This document shows, one piece after another, positions 1 through 36,935 of a stretch of DNA of 64,000 nt (position 1 is the stretch's first letter; each line of letters starts with the position of its first letter). Below the pieces are notes generated by a model. That model was not told the DNA's origin. It did no database searches and saw only the letters and a list, made by a program, of their open reading frames with translations. The position numbers and the translations under genes are program-made. This DNA comes from Salvelinus alpinus (taxonomy: Eukaryota > Chordata > Actinopteri > Salmoniformes > Salmonidae): NCBI RefSeq assembly GCF_045679555.1, contig NC_092093.1:60049566-60113565 (forward strand), in the 5' to 3' direction.

Positions 1-59
1 TGAGGTTTTTGTGTGACTACTCTCATGCTAATTTCAGGTAGAGAAGAGTGTATTCTTAC

Positions 60-25251
<25,192 letters not shown>

Positions 25252-25900
25252 GGTTTCCAAAATGTGTTATATTCAATGAAATTGCAGGAGAAACTTGTCC
25301 ATAGTCTTGGGCGAACAATACTAAGTTTGTGTGATGTATCTAACCCCGTTTTACGTCCAGGGGGAGGTAATAGGTGTAGCCTGTTTGGGTGGGACTTAGT
25401 TGCGCTGGCACTCTCTCTTTTCCCGGCGAAGGGTCCTCTCTTTTTTCTCTAGAATAGCAGTCGGAGCAACTTTCAACTGTTTTGACGTCATTCGGAAGGA
25501 GGATCGTTCGACAGCAATGCAGGTAAGTAGATAGTTATTTCAAGCATTGCCTTTCACAGTCATAGGCTTTGCCTCAAATATTTAAACCTTCAAATAACAC
25601 GTTGTTTCGGTTGTTTATGGTCGTATTGTAAAGTAGACTAGGTATGCCTAGGCTACTTTAATGCAAGCTATTGTATAAGACACCAGTTTGTTTGTTGAAG
25701 ATGTTTGTTGTTGTTATTATGTTATTATGACATTCCAGCTCACTCACAATGGAATGTCAGTAAACACCGTCTTATTCCTTAAACTGTGCATCGTCTGGTG
25801 ATCAGATGTGAAATGCAGACGCAGGCTATCACAACATGCCCTTCTATGGTGAGTGGCAGGATCTGTTGTTGAGCAGGTCAACGAACTCTGTATTTCATTT
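25252..25900. promoter_or_regulatory. Probable egfr promoter and 5' UTR
   Basis: The region directly upstream of the egfr ATG. It contains GGGGGAGG and GGGTGGGAC words and no clear TATA box at a fixed distance. On the plus strand, ATGCAG at 25517-25522 is followed by a perfect GTAAGT, so a divergent transcript could start here. No transcript data are available. Confidence 0.4.
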
Positions 25901-25901
25901 C

Positions 25902-26486
25902 AGCCTGGTCTCATAGACTAGATGTAACATAGTACATGTAAATCCGGGACACTTAAATTAGTATGATACTGTTTGGTATGGTTACATACGATAGATGGTA
26001 ACTTAAGGGATGGGATATAACACGAAGATCTAACATCCCAAAGGTTGCGCGTTCGAATCTCATCACGGACAACTGTAGCATTTTAGCAACTTTTCAACTA
26101 CTTACTACATTTTAGCTACTTTGCAACTACTTAACATGTTAGCTAACCCTTCCCCTAACCATAGCCTTTTTAGCTAACCCTTACCCAAACCCTAACCTTA
26201 ACCCTTCAATTTAACTCCTAAACTTAGCCCTAACCTTAACCCCTAGCCTAGCTAACATTAGCAAGCTAGATAGCTAATGTTAGCCACCTAGGCAGAATTC
26301 TTAACATATTGTACTTTTTGCAAATGTTTAATATATTGTACATTTGGCAAATTCGTAACATATAATACCAATTGTAATTCGTGCGATGGACATCCACAAA
26401 TGAATACATACCATATGAAATGTAGCATATAATACTAAATGGAGTGTCTCTGATTTACGTACAGAAAATGCTCTGAGACCAGGTTG
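25902..26486. mobile_element. Inverted-terminus element with a tRNA-like B box
   Basis: Ends AGCCTGGTCTCATAGACTAG and TGCTCTGAGACCAGGTT are inverted. Inside, GGTTGCGCGTTCGAATCTCA resembles the T-arm/B box of a tRNA, followed by many TTAGCTAACCCT-like words. Intergenic, just upstream of egfr. Confidence 0.7.
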
Positions 26487-26694
26487 TTCATTTGCATATG
26501 GTAAAATAATAAGATCCTGACAAGGCAAACCTGGTGAAGACCTCTAGATTTGACAAGCCCTCATGAATCACAAATGCTGCAGGTAACTTCAAATAAACCA
26601 CAAGTGCCACCCCCCTCCTGCTCCAGGCAGGTAGGATTAGTTTAAATTCTCCTCTCAGCTACTGTAGTAGGCACATCTGTACTCTCCCTGTCAA

Positions 26695-26945
26695 CTGTAG
26701 GATCTTTTGTTGCTGAGAATTTTCCTGCACGTCAGGAAACGAGGTTTAAAAAGGCTTCTACAGTTTGTAATTTCCACTTTAAAATGTCAGACATGATTTG
26801 CCCTAACAAAAAATGTATCAACCCCTACAAAAAATGTCCATTAATTATAATTCACATAATTCACATTTCCTGTTGCTGCAGGATTATTTTCCTGCTGTAG
26901 CAAACTGGTTCAAATTAAGATCCTACATCTCTAAGTATTATTCTA
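26695..26945 (-). mobile_element. Short non-autonomous element, copy A
   Basis: TGTAGGATCTTTTGTTGCTG to TTAAGATCCTACATCT: inverted ends around GTTGCTGCAGGATTATTTTC. It is the reverse complement of copy B at 40615-40860. Confidence 0.72.
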
Positions 26946-27167
26946 AACTAATAATAATAATAATAACACATTTCATTTGTGAAGAAATTCGCTCACACCC
27001 AAGGTTCTGAAGAAAATCAGAAAGACAATTATAATAATAAACAATCCAAAACACAGAACATTGTAAATAGACAACAATCAAAGCTATATACAGGTGTCGT
27101 CAGATCCGGTGGACAGGAGAACAAAATTAACATAGGACCTTGAAAGTGTTTCTGAACAGCTTTGTCT

Positions 27168-27500
27168 TTAGCTTATGTCTTAAACAAGGCCAGAGACTCT
27201 GCAGCCCTGACAGTGGCTATAAGTGCGTTCCACAGCCGAGGAGCCACACATCTCAAAGCCCTGTCACCCATAGTTTTTAGTTTGCTGTGAGTCTGCTGAA
27301 GGGAGACTGACCTGGAGGAGTGATGGGTGCGTGTGGGGCAGGAGGGTAGGATGAGGTCAGACAGGTACTGTCTGTGCATAGCTTGGTAGGTGTGAACCAG
27401 GATTTTAAATGGCAGAGCAATAGAATGGCAGTTTTGATATAAACCCACACAGCACCAGTCTCCATGAAACAATTTCCTCAATCAAGGGATCACTTGATTT
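27168..27500 (-). mobile_element. LINE remnant (reverse transcriptase C terminus)
   Basis: The minus strand encodes LPFKILVHTYQAMHRQYLSD and KLKTMGDRALRCVAPRLWNA, then AESLALFKT, the typical ending of an L2/CR1-type non-LTR reverse transcriptase. It is about 100 codons long and truncated upstream. Intergenic. Confidence 0.82.
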
Positions 27501-28059
27501 GGATGACACAACAAATCGGATGTATCAGACATACCATTGAATACTGTACTCAGATTGCACATCAATGACAAATGTTATGAAAACAGTTGGGCATACTATT
27601 CACTTGTTCTGGACAATTTGTTTGAGATTCAGGAAATGGCAGGCTGATGGTGCAACCACAGAGCAAGTATATACAAGGCCCTAAATGCAACACAGTGATT
27701 AAAAACATTACATAAATTAAAAAATAACATTGTGGCAACATACACCCCCTACTAGGGGATTATATACGTTTATTGTCGATCATGCATTTGATTATGGTTA
27801 TACAGGTCTGAACACATTGTAGTTTAGTGTTGTCACAAAAACAAGTGGGACGTGATTCTCAGCCAAAGCAAATTACCTAATCTCCTCCCAGTAGGTATTA
27901 GCGCTACAATGGTAAAGGGCCCTTGTTGAATCGAGTTACTGTACAGCACAGTTAGAACTTTAAGATTTATGAGTATAGCAGTGATTCACATCCGGTCTTG
28001 TCACTTTTCCTTGAAACTTGTGTAAAGGCAAGATTTTAGATTTGATAGTGTTTTATGTT

Positions 28060-28260
28060 TTTTGAAATCATATCAAATCATATTTTATTTGTCACTGAAT
28101 ACAACAGGTTTAGACGTTACTGTGAAATTATTGCTTATGAGCCCTTCCCAATGATAACACAATTATTACAAATATATAAATAACGCAAGAGTAATAAAAT
28201 ACACAATAATTAAGCTATATACACAGAGTACCAGTACCATATCTCTGTCCAGGGGTACCA
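28060..28260 (-). mobile_element. LINE 3' end fragment
   Basis: CAAATCATATTTTATTTGTC and later TGTGAAATTATTGCTTATGA GCCCTTCC are the antisense 3' end of the salmonid LINE whose other copies are at 55095-55450 and 56528-56605. The matching reverse transcriptase lies at 29335-29850, across a Tc1 insertion. Confidence 0.6.
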
Positions 28261-28267
28261 GGTATTT

Positions 28268-29165
28268 GAGGTAAATATACTATGTATTCTGAACAAAAAT
28301 AGAAATGCAACCATTTTAAAGTTACAGTTCATATGAGGAAATCAGTCCATTGAAATAAATAAATTAGGCCCTAATCTATGGATTTCACATGACTGGGAAT
28401 ACAGATATGCATCTGTTGGTAACAGATACCTTAAAAAAAAGGTACGGGTGTGGATCAGAAAACCATTCGGTATCTTGTGTGGCCACGATTTGCCTCATGT
28501 AGCGTGACACATCTCCTTTGCAAGAGTTGATCAGGCTGTTGATTGTGGCCTGTGGAATGTTGTCCCACTCCTCTTCAATGGCCATGTGAAGTTGCTGCAA
28601 ATTGGCGGGAACTGGAACTCGCTGTCTTACAAGTCAATCCAGAATATCACAAACATGCTCAATCGGTGACATGTCTGGTGAGTATGCAGGCCATGGAAGA
28701 ACTGGGACATTTTCAGCTTCCAGGAAATTTGTACAGAAGATCCTTGCGGCATGGGGCCGTGCATTATCATGCTGAAACATGAGCTGATGACGGCGGATGA
28801 ATGGCATGACAATGGGCATCAGGATCTCGTCACGGTATCTCTGTGCATTCAAATTGCCGTCGATAAAATACAATTGTGTTCATTGTCTGTAGCTTATGCC
28901 TGCCCATACCATAACCCCACTGCCACCGTGGGGCACATTTTAGAGTAGCCCTATACAGCCCCCAGCACAAGGCGCACCTGTGTAATAACCAGGCTGTTTA
29001 ATCAGCTTCAGGACAAGCCCCACCTGTCAGGTTGATGGATTATCTTGTCAAAGGAGAAATCACTAACAGGGATGTAAACAAATTTGTGCTCAACATTTGA
29101 GATAAATCAGCGTTTTGTGCGTATGTAACATTTCTGGGATCTTCTATTTCAGCTCATGTAACATG
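28268..29165 (-). mobile_element. Tc1/mariner-like transposon relic
   Basis: The left end has CTGAACAAAAATAGAAATGC and the right end TGGGATCTTCTATTTCAGCT. The minus strand at 28634-28873 encodes NLNAQRYRDEILMPIVMPFI, FQHDNARPHAARIF and LPWPAYSPDMSPIEHV, so part of the catalytic core is readable; the rest is in other frames (EEEWDNIPQATINSLINSC at about 28500-28590). It appears to interrupt a LINE whose pieces flank it. Confidence 0.83.
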
Positions 29166-29334
29166 GGGCCAACACTTTACATTTTGCATTTATATTTTTA
29201 ATTATTGTACATAAAGGCAGGGTAACTTGATTTGGCATCAGGATAGATAATAATAATAATAGTAAAATAAAGAACCGAGTAGCATCAGCCAATGATAAGT
29301 ATGAAAGTATGTGTGTGTGTTTGCGTATGTTTGT

Positions 29335-29850
29335 TTGCTGGATTGTAGCAGAAGTCTTTGGCAATTCAGGCCTTCCTCTGACACCGCCTGATATAGAGGT
29401 CCTGGATGGCAGGGAGCTCGGTCCCAGTGATGTACTGGGCTGTCCGCACCACCCTCTGTAGCATTTTGTGGTCGAGGGTGGTGCATTTGCCATACCAAGC
29501 GGTGATGCAGCCAGTCAAGTTGCTCTTGATGGTGCAGCTGTAGAACTTTTTGAGGATCCGAGGGCCCATGCCAAATCTTTTCAGACTCCTGAGGGAGAAG
29601 AGGCGCTGCCGTGCCATTTTCACGACTGTGCGGGTGTGTGTGGACCATGTTAATTCCTTAGTGATAAGGAACTTGAAGCTCATATTTCTCTTCCACAATT
29701 TCTCTTCATCCACGTAGTGGAGAGAAATATAATTTGATGTAAAAGCCACTCTGTTATCACAAACTATTCCTAAATCAGACTTTACATAAAATATAGTTTG
29801 AGGTCTACTGTGTTGTAAACATGATGCACTCACTGGACCTTCAAAGCACA
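29335..29850 (-). mobile_element. LINE remnant (reverse transcriptase C-terminal region)
   Basis: The minus strand encodes LTWSTHTRTVVKMARQRLFS, LRSLKRFGMGPRILKKFYSC and LQRVVRTAQYITGTELPAIQ. This is the C-terminal region of a fish non-LTR reverse transcriptase. A 161-codon frame remains open, but the catalytic core upstream is absent. Confidence 0.82.
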
Positions 29851-29859
29851 ATGCATTAT

Positions 29860-30760
29860 TAAACTATGTTTGTTCGAGTTTAAAAAAGCTTTCAACATGC
29901 GACAAATTACTTTGCGAACTATGCATTTCTGAGTACACAAAGCATTATGGCAAATGGGTTACCTTTCTTATTTTCGTACATTTAGGTGACAGTGAATGAA
30001 ATTAATTTGGAAGTGCCTTCTTAACCACTGAGCGGAAGCAAAAACTCAAGACCTGCAGACGGAAAATCTGGGCTGAAATATCCACTTTATTGACAATTTA
30101 AAACAGAATTTGTCCAAGAAATGTGCAGATAACTTATTTAAATATCTCTGTCTTACATTTTATTTACTTGTCTTATAGTTGCTGGGAAATGGCTGTAGTA
30201 AAGGACACATAATCCCACATTGCTAAGAAACAAAAACTGTCCAACCAAGGTCATCTGAATCATAATGCTAAAAGGTTTACCACGTGTTCTAACCAGTGTG
30301 AGTATCCAACGGGATGCCTAAGAGCAAAATTAATGAACTACTCTGTCGGAATGTTTTCATGCAATTGTTTTGTTCAAATCACAACCTGCAGTGTATGATA
30401 AGGTAAGAGAAGTCCAGTGGAAAATAAAGTCCCCAGTTGACCAGTTGGGATGACCTGTTTGTTCAAAATGTGTTGCAGTATGTGACCTGCTGTAATATGA
30501 TACACCATACAACACATCTCAGAAGTTCTTCTTCTTATGGACATTGCGAAACAACATTTGTCCTTAAATACACGTTTTCCTTTAGAAACTCACAAAGCAG
30601 TGCCCAAACATGCCTCTGTACTTAACACTTTACAACAGAGAATGACAGTTAATCTTTTTTCAGGGAATGAGTGAATCATGGTATTCACCTGGAAATATCC
30701 TGTCAGTCAGAGCAAACACTGGTTCAATGCTGGAAGACGTGTTTGTCTTCAAGACCTCTT
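29860..30760. other. Intergenic stretch, nothing assigned
   Basis: AT-rich sequence between the LINE remnant and the 53-bp satellite locus. No coding or repeat signature that I can support. Confidence 0.45.
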
Positions 30761-30799
30761 TCACACATCAGATGAATCCACACCTACAGGGCTGAATGC

Positions 30800-31248
30800 C
30801 AGGGTTGGGGGTCAATTCCATATTCATTTCAAATACAATTCTTCAATTTATTCATGAAGTGGAGAATTTACATTGAATTCCATTCTATTTTCAACATTCT
30901 TGAAGTTATGGAATTGGAATTGTAAATGTCTCAGTTAATGGAATTAATACACCTAGTATCATTTCAACTTGTATTTCTATATTTCCAGGATACTGTAGCT
31001 AGGCTATCTGAACAGTGACATGATCAGTCGGAAAGCCCGAGGGAGTTAAATTCGAATTGGAATTTGTGGAATTGTAAGGGATAATATTTAATTACGAGTT
31101 ACATTCTTGGAATTTACCTAACATTAGAGTTGAGAAGTTGAATTATCTCTGAATTCAAAGACTGACCTGGAATTTGAATTGAATTAAATGGAATTTACAG
31201 GGAGAGAGAATTTAATTAGAATTGAATTTGTGGAATTAACCCAAACCC
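30800..31248. mobile_element. AATT-rich palindromic element inside the 53-bp satellite locus
   Basis: CAGGGTTGGGGGTCAATTCC at the left and GTGGAATTAACCCAAACCCG at the right are inverted. The interior is dense in GGAATT/AATTCC words. One diverged 53-bp satellite unit lies on its left (about 30760-30799) and 17 on its right. Confidence 0.7.
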
Positions 31249-32161
31249 GGCTGAGTACATAAACTGGTTCTGAGGCACATCAGATTGATCCACACTTATA
31301 GGGCTGAGTACATAAACTGGTTCTGAGGCACATCAGATTGATCCACATCTATAGGGCTGAGTACATAAACTGGTTCTGAGACACATCAGATTGATCCACA
31401 CCTATAGGGCTGAGTACATAAACTGGTTGTGAGGCACATCAGATTGATCCACACCTATAGGGCTGAGTACATAAACTGGTTCTGAGGCACATCAGATTGA
31501 TCCACACCTATAGGGCTGAGTACATGAACTGGTTCTGAGGCACATCAGATTGATCCACACCTATAGGGCTGAGTACATAAACTGGTTCTGAGGCACATCA
31601 GATTGATCCACACCTATAGGGCTGAGAACATAAACTGGTTCTGAGACACATCAGATTGTTCCACACCTATAGGGCTGAGTACATAAACTGGTTCTGAGGC
31701 ACATCAGATTGATCCACACCTATAGGGCTGAGTACATAAACTGGTTCTGAGACACATCAGATTGATCCACACCTATAGGGCTGAGTACATAAACTGGTTC
31801 TGAGGCACATCAGATTGATCCACATCTATAGGGCTGAGTACATAAACTGGTTCTGAGACACATCAGATTGATCCACACCTATAGGGCTGAGTACATAAAC
31901 TGGTTCTGAGGCACATCAGATTGATCCACATCTATAGGGCTGAGTACATAAACTGGTTCTGAGACACATCAGATTGATCCACACCTATAGGGCTGAGTAC
32001 ATAAACTGGTTCTGAGGCACATCAGATTGATCCACATCTATAGGGCTGAGTACATAAACTGGTTCTGAGACACATCAGATTGATCCACACCTATAGGGCT
32101 GAGTACATAAACTGGTTCTGAGGCACATCAGATTGATCCACACCTATAGGGCTGAGTACAT
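31249..32161. repeat. 53-bp minisatellite, about 17 units, part in dimers
   Basis: Unit GGGCTGAGTACATAAACTGG, TTCTGAGGCACATCAGATTG, ATCCACACCTATA. Units alternate GAGGCAC...CACATC with GAGACAC...CACACC from about 31740 to 32090, giving a 106-bp dimer repeated several times. A single diverged unit sits at about 30760-30799, beyond an inserted palindromic element. Intergenic. Confidence 0.95.
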
Positions 32162-32636
32162 GCTCTTTAGTTAAAAAAAGAAAGAATAACAAGAGTAACA
32201 CGTAAGGGTACTGACACGCTGGCGTTGGTGTGTGTGCATGCACACACGCACGCACGCACACACACACACTCACTCACTCACTCAAACCTGTGCAAAAACA
32301 TTCAAGTTGAGACCCCTCAGTGAGATTTGATCATGCATGAAGCACAAGTGGGAAAAGTAAGTGGGAATAAAGAATGAGGGCCAAGAGTTGGCACATGCTC
32401 TCACACTCAATACACTATTTTTAAAGCCCAATTCAATTAACCTGCTTTCACCTGCATCTCACTACTTGCACTTACGGCAAATGCACAATTTTTTGTTGTT
32501 GGTAAAGCCGGCAGTCATCTATTCTCCAGTTTTGACAGAGCTAAGTAAACACCCAGAACTGGCAGGCCATGGCATACTCCATAAAGATAAAACAAAATAT
32601 TATACTTATATTAGTATTACATTGAATACTCGTAAA

Positions 32637-33608
32637 CAATGTTCCCTCTAAACTGCACGCTGAGATTTTCTTGTTAGCAGAGCACATTGAAGTAGAATAC
32701 TATTGCATTGACAGGCACGACTTAAGTCCCATATTCTACACAGACCAGTGCACCATAACCAATCAGAGCTGCAGTAGGCCTATATGCAAATAGACCATTG
32801 CCATATATGGATCTGTGCCATTTACAAAACATGTACATTTCTAGACATCTTTGAAAAGCCAGTCTGGTTACAGGTAAAGAGCTTTTTTTGTCTTAAAGGG
32901 GCAGTATGGTATTTTGAGACGGTCTTGAATACACTAAGTAGACAATAGGCAGAGCATAGCATAATTTGTCTGATTCTCTGTAATAATGGTATGGGAATAA
33001 TAATACATTTTATAAAGTGGTTTCTTGCATCAAACATTTTCAGTCACCTTGTCTGAAGGACGAGTGGATAAACAGGTTCATGTCAAGCCCTGCATGTTTT
33101 TTTCTCTCAAAAGTCTCATGGAATGTAGACCTACATTGAACACCACACATTGGCTGCTACTGTAGGCTGAATGATAAAACAGCTATTTCCATGTTAAAAT
33201 GTTATGAGATGAGTTTTTCTCCATTGTTTTTATTGTAGGCCACTCTGGTAGATCTGCATTATGATCAAATAGACAAAATAGCCTACTTGGCCACTTTTAA
33301 AACTGTAACTTAAAGCGGGTACAGCCTCAGTGTTCACAGTAAAACTGTAACTTAAAGCGGGTACAGCCTCAATGTTCACAGTAAAACTAACTTAAAGCAG
33401 CTACAGCCTCAGTGTTCACAGTAAAACTGTAACTTAAAGCGGGTACAGCCTCAGTGTTCACAGTAAAACTGTAACTTAAAGCAGCTACAGCCTCAGTGTT
33501 CACAGTAAACGAGAGCCGGAAGTTGCACAGAATTTTCACAATATTCAAGTTTGCGCTCAGCAGACCTGACATTCGCTCAGTGGCCAAAAGAAAGTAGAGG
33601 GAACATTG
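32637..33608. mobile_element. Inverted-terminus element containing a tandem repeat
   Basis: CAATGTTCCCTCT at the left and AGAGGGAACATTG at the right are exact 13-bp inverted ends 972 bp apart. The interior includes TAAAGGGGCAGTATGGTATT and the 42-bp repeat. No transposase frame. Confidence 0.75.
33299..33510. repeat. 42-bp tandem repeat, 5 units
   Basis: Unit AACTGTAACTTAAAGCGGGT followed by ACAGCCTCAGTGTTCACAGTAA, with GCAGCT replacing GCGGGT in some units. It lies inside the element at 32637-33608. Confidence 0.93.
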
Positions 33609-34350
33609 CTTGTAAATGGATGGAACTGACCTCAACACTTAATGTTGTGTAGTAATAATAATAAGCTGTGTGTTATAGTCATGTTGACAGAACTCCTAGG
33701 TATTGGCACAAGATCACCTGGTACCATAGAAATAAAATACGATTTATAAATGTCTAATAAACATCTGAAGCGCTTGTGCAGTCAGTCTCTGAGATCACCG
33801 TCATAATCACAACCCTCCTCTTTTTTGCAAAGACAAAGGAACACAGCCATATACTGCAATGCTTAGAATAAACTGTGGCATACATAAGGATGGGAAAGGG
33901 CCAGGATACCCACTGTGTCCAGTATGGTTTCACAGCTGTGTTATAGACTTGGTCACTGATAGCTGAATGCACTTGGTCTGTCTTTAGATGGTCGTTAATG
34001 TATTTGTTGTGAGCATCCATTTTGAGCTATGAATATGAATGTGCTACTTGATTCTTTAAAATGTTTTATGTAGCTGACGATTGTTATTGGCAATCTCAGT
34101 GGCCATGTAGGTCAACTGTTATTCTTCAAGGTAACCAGGGAATCGCCTTTCCTGAAGCGGTTGAAAGGCAATGAAGTGAGCTGAAACCGTATGTGTTTCT
34201 CTTCACTGCAAAAGGTTGTTTTTTTACACTGAATGTTTTTACTTTAACAACTAGCCTAAATATCTCTGCAGATTTAGCCTGCATTCCATGGTGGTTCCTT
34301 CAAGGGAGCATTCTAATGTTGATGTTTAGGTAATGATGCAGTTCTTTCTT
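33609..34350. other. Intergenic stretch, nothing assigned
   Basis: Between two transposon relics. One minus-strand frame (33754-34020) has no recognisable family and no supporting context. Confidence 0.45.
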
Positions 34351-34480
34351 CAAATCAAATCAAGTTTATTTTATATAGCCCTTCGTACATCAGCTAATAT
34401 CTCGAAGTGCTGTACAGAAACCCAGCCTAAAACCCCAAACAGCAAGCAATGCAGGTGTAGAAGCACGGTGGACAAGATAT
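34350..34480 (-). mobile_element. Dispersed salmonid repeat fragment
   Basis: AAATCAAGTTTATTTTATAT followed by AGCCC, then GAAACCCAGCCTAAAACCCC AAACAGCAAGCAATGCAGG. It matches 54935-55085. Probably a LINE 3' end. Confidence 0.65.
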
Positions 34481-34810
34481 TGATCAAATGTAGCACATCC
34501 ACAACTAACTAATCTATCCACCAAATCTATAGATACATCTACTCTCTCTAATTTAATCTTTGGCCTATTAGGACCAATTAGTTTATACAAGAAAGTATTT
34601 ATTTAGCTGAAGGGATTGGGTTCAACTTCCCTTGAACCCAAAGATATACACTATTATTACACTCTTAATATGAAACCTCTTGCAAGGCAACAGATACACT
34701 GATTGGTTTGGGATTTGAATTTCAATGCACTAAGCATGTACAAGAAGAATCCCTACAGACAATCACAACAGAATAACATTTCCCTGCTCTATCCCAAGAC
34801 ATTTCACAGA

Positions 34811-35312
34811 TATAAACTGAGCGTACAAAACATTAAGAACACCTGCTCTTTCCAATGACATAGACTGACCAGGTAAATCCATGTGAAAGCTATGATCCCT
34901 TATTGATGTCACTTGTTAATTCCACTTCAATCAGTGTAGATGAGACAGGTTAAAGAAGGATTTTTAACCCTTGAGACAATTGAGACATGGATTGTGTATG
35001 TGTGCCATTCAGAGGGTGAATGGGAAAGAAGAAATATTGAAGTGCCTTTGAATGGCGTACGGTAGTAAGTGCCAGGCTCACCGGTTTGTGTCAAGAACTA
35101 TAACGCTGCTGGGTTTCACACTCAACAGTTTCCCCATGTGTATCAAGAATGGTCCACCACCCAGAGGACATCCATCCAACTTGACACAACTGTGGGAAGC
35201 AGTGGAGTCAACATGGGCCAGCATCCCTGTGGAATGCTTTTGAAGCCTTCCACGAAAAAGGGGCCGGGTGCAACTCAATATTAGAAAGGTGTCCTTAATG
35301 TTTTGTGCACTA
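34811..35312. mobile_element. Short terminal-inverted-repeat element, copy 2
   Basis: Left end AACTGAGCGTACAAAACATT and right end AATGTTTTGTGCACTATTG. The interior matches copy 1 in reverse, for example CCACCCAGAGGACATCCATC and CAACTTGACACAACTGTGG. Intergenic, just beyond the 3' end of atp6v0a4. Confidence 0.85.
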
Positions 35313-35399
35313 TTGTTGGATCTAAATGTTGTTCATTGTTTTTTAATCTAATTCAACTCTTAAGACATTTCCGGAAGTAGATGCTCATCTAAATCTCCT

Positions 35400-35411
35400 T
35401 GTATTTATTGT
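35400..35411 (-). promoter_or_regulatory. Possible polyadenylation signal of atp6v0a4
   Basis: Minus-strand AATAAA (plus TTTATT, about 35404-35409) lies about 255 bases past the TGA at 35663. It is the first canonical hexamer I found in the right direction. No transcript evidence is available, so this is a candidate only. Confidence 0.35.
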
Positions 35412-35662
35412 GTTCTTTTGGCAATTCTTATGTTGCCTACTTTTAGAACCATGACTGACTAATAATTGTGTGCTGCCATCTTGTGGCAAATGCTGCACCT
35501 TGCTTGCACAGATTTTTCATTCCATTGCGACAGTTATAGAGTACGATCTACATACCGAAAACAACTTAATGTGATCAATGACTAACACAAAGACATATCA
35601 ACATAAACAATAAATGAATATGAGAACGGACTCGTAGCAATAACACGTTTATCTATCTGAAA

Positions 35663-36864
35663 TCACTGCATGTCTCTCATCCTGTCGAAGGAAAGCGGTG
35701 TGAACTTGTACCCAGATCCTTTGTAGAACTTGTTTTGGAATTCAACCCTGTAAAAGACAAATGAGACAGAAAAACATAACCTTTGGAAATATCACTCAAG
35801 TGTAATTCACTTGTTATATTCTTTACATCATTGCTGCTTCAGTTGTGTCAATAAGCTGAAGGTCTGTACGTGGATGAAGTGCTGCAGAATCCAAAGGCTA
35901 TATCAGGTGTGTATGTGTGATTGTGCGCATTTGCGCTTGGAGATGCATGTGTGTTTGTATCGCTTGTCCCTACCAGTGCAGCCGTAGGGCGTGGAGGAAG
36001 GCAGAGAGACCCTCCATGACCAGGAGAATGGTGACTGTGAGGACAGTGAAGGCAGCAAAGGTCACTGCCAGCAGAACAGAACCCATCCCCGAGGTGACCC
36101 TCAGAGCCACCTGCAGAACCATCTTCCACAGCACCTCAGACAGCTCTACACAGACAACATACACAGGAACATAGAATACAGTTAAATGAATTTGAACATA
36201 ACAGGTGATGGCAGGTAGCCTAGCAGTTTGGAGCGTTGGGCCAGTAACCGAAAGGTCACTGGTTTGAATCCCAGAACCGATTAGTTGAATAGCCTGTTAA
36301 TGGCCCTTGAGCATGGCACTTAAGAGCATCTGCTGAATGACTTAAATGTAACTACTTATTTATTTATTTTAAATCCTGGAATGATTGCTATTGAAGTTTA
36401 CTCTATACACCATCTTATGTCATCCTTTTCACTATGGGGATCAGAAAGTCGAGCGGAGGCAAGGTCATAGCCATAACAGCCACATGGATATAGCTTTTAT
36501 TGTGTTGTGCAGAATAATACACTACCAGCATGAGCTAGACTGAGAGCCCACAGGCGGAGGTAGGAGGCTGTGTTGGAGATGCAGCCCAGGCAGTACTCGA
36601 TGGTGTGGATGCCCTGGTACACGAAAATGTCAGCCATACTGACCTGCAATGAGAAAAGGCTTTTTTCACACCAAACAAAAGTGAAAGACAAAACAGTAGA
36701 GATAAAAACCTGGTAAAAATAGTGTGCAGGTGAGGTTGGAAGCCTACAAGTGCTGATATGAAAACCACACCACAAATATAAGTACAAAAACAAACGTTTC
36801 TTGAAATTAGTTAAACAGCATATTAATTATACATAATGTAGTCAGTATACAAGAAACACTGTGC

Positions 36865-36935
<71 letters not shown>

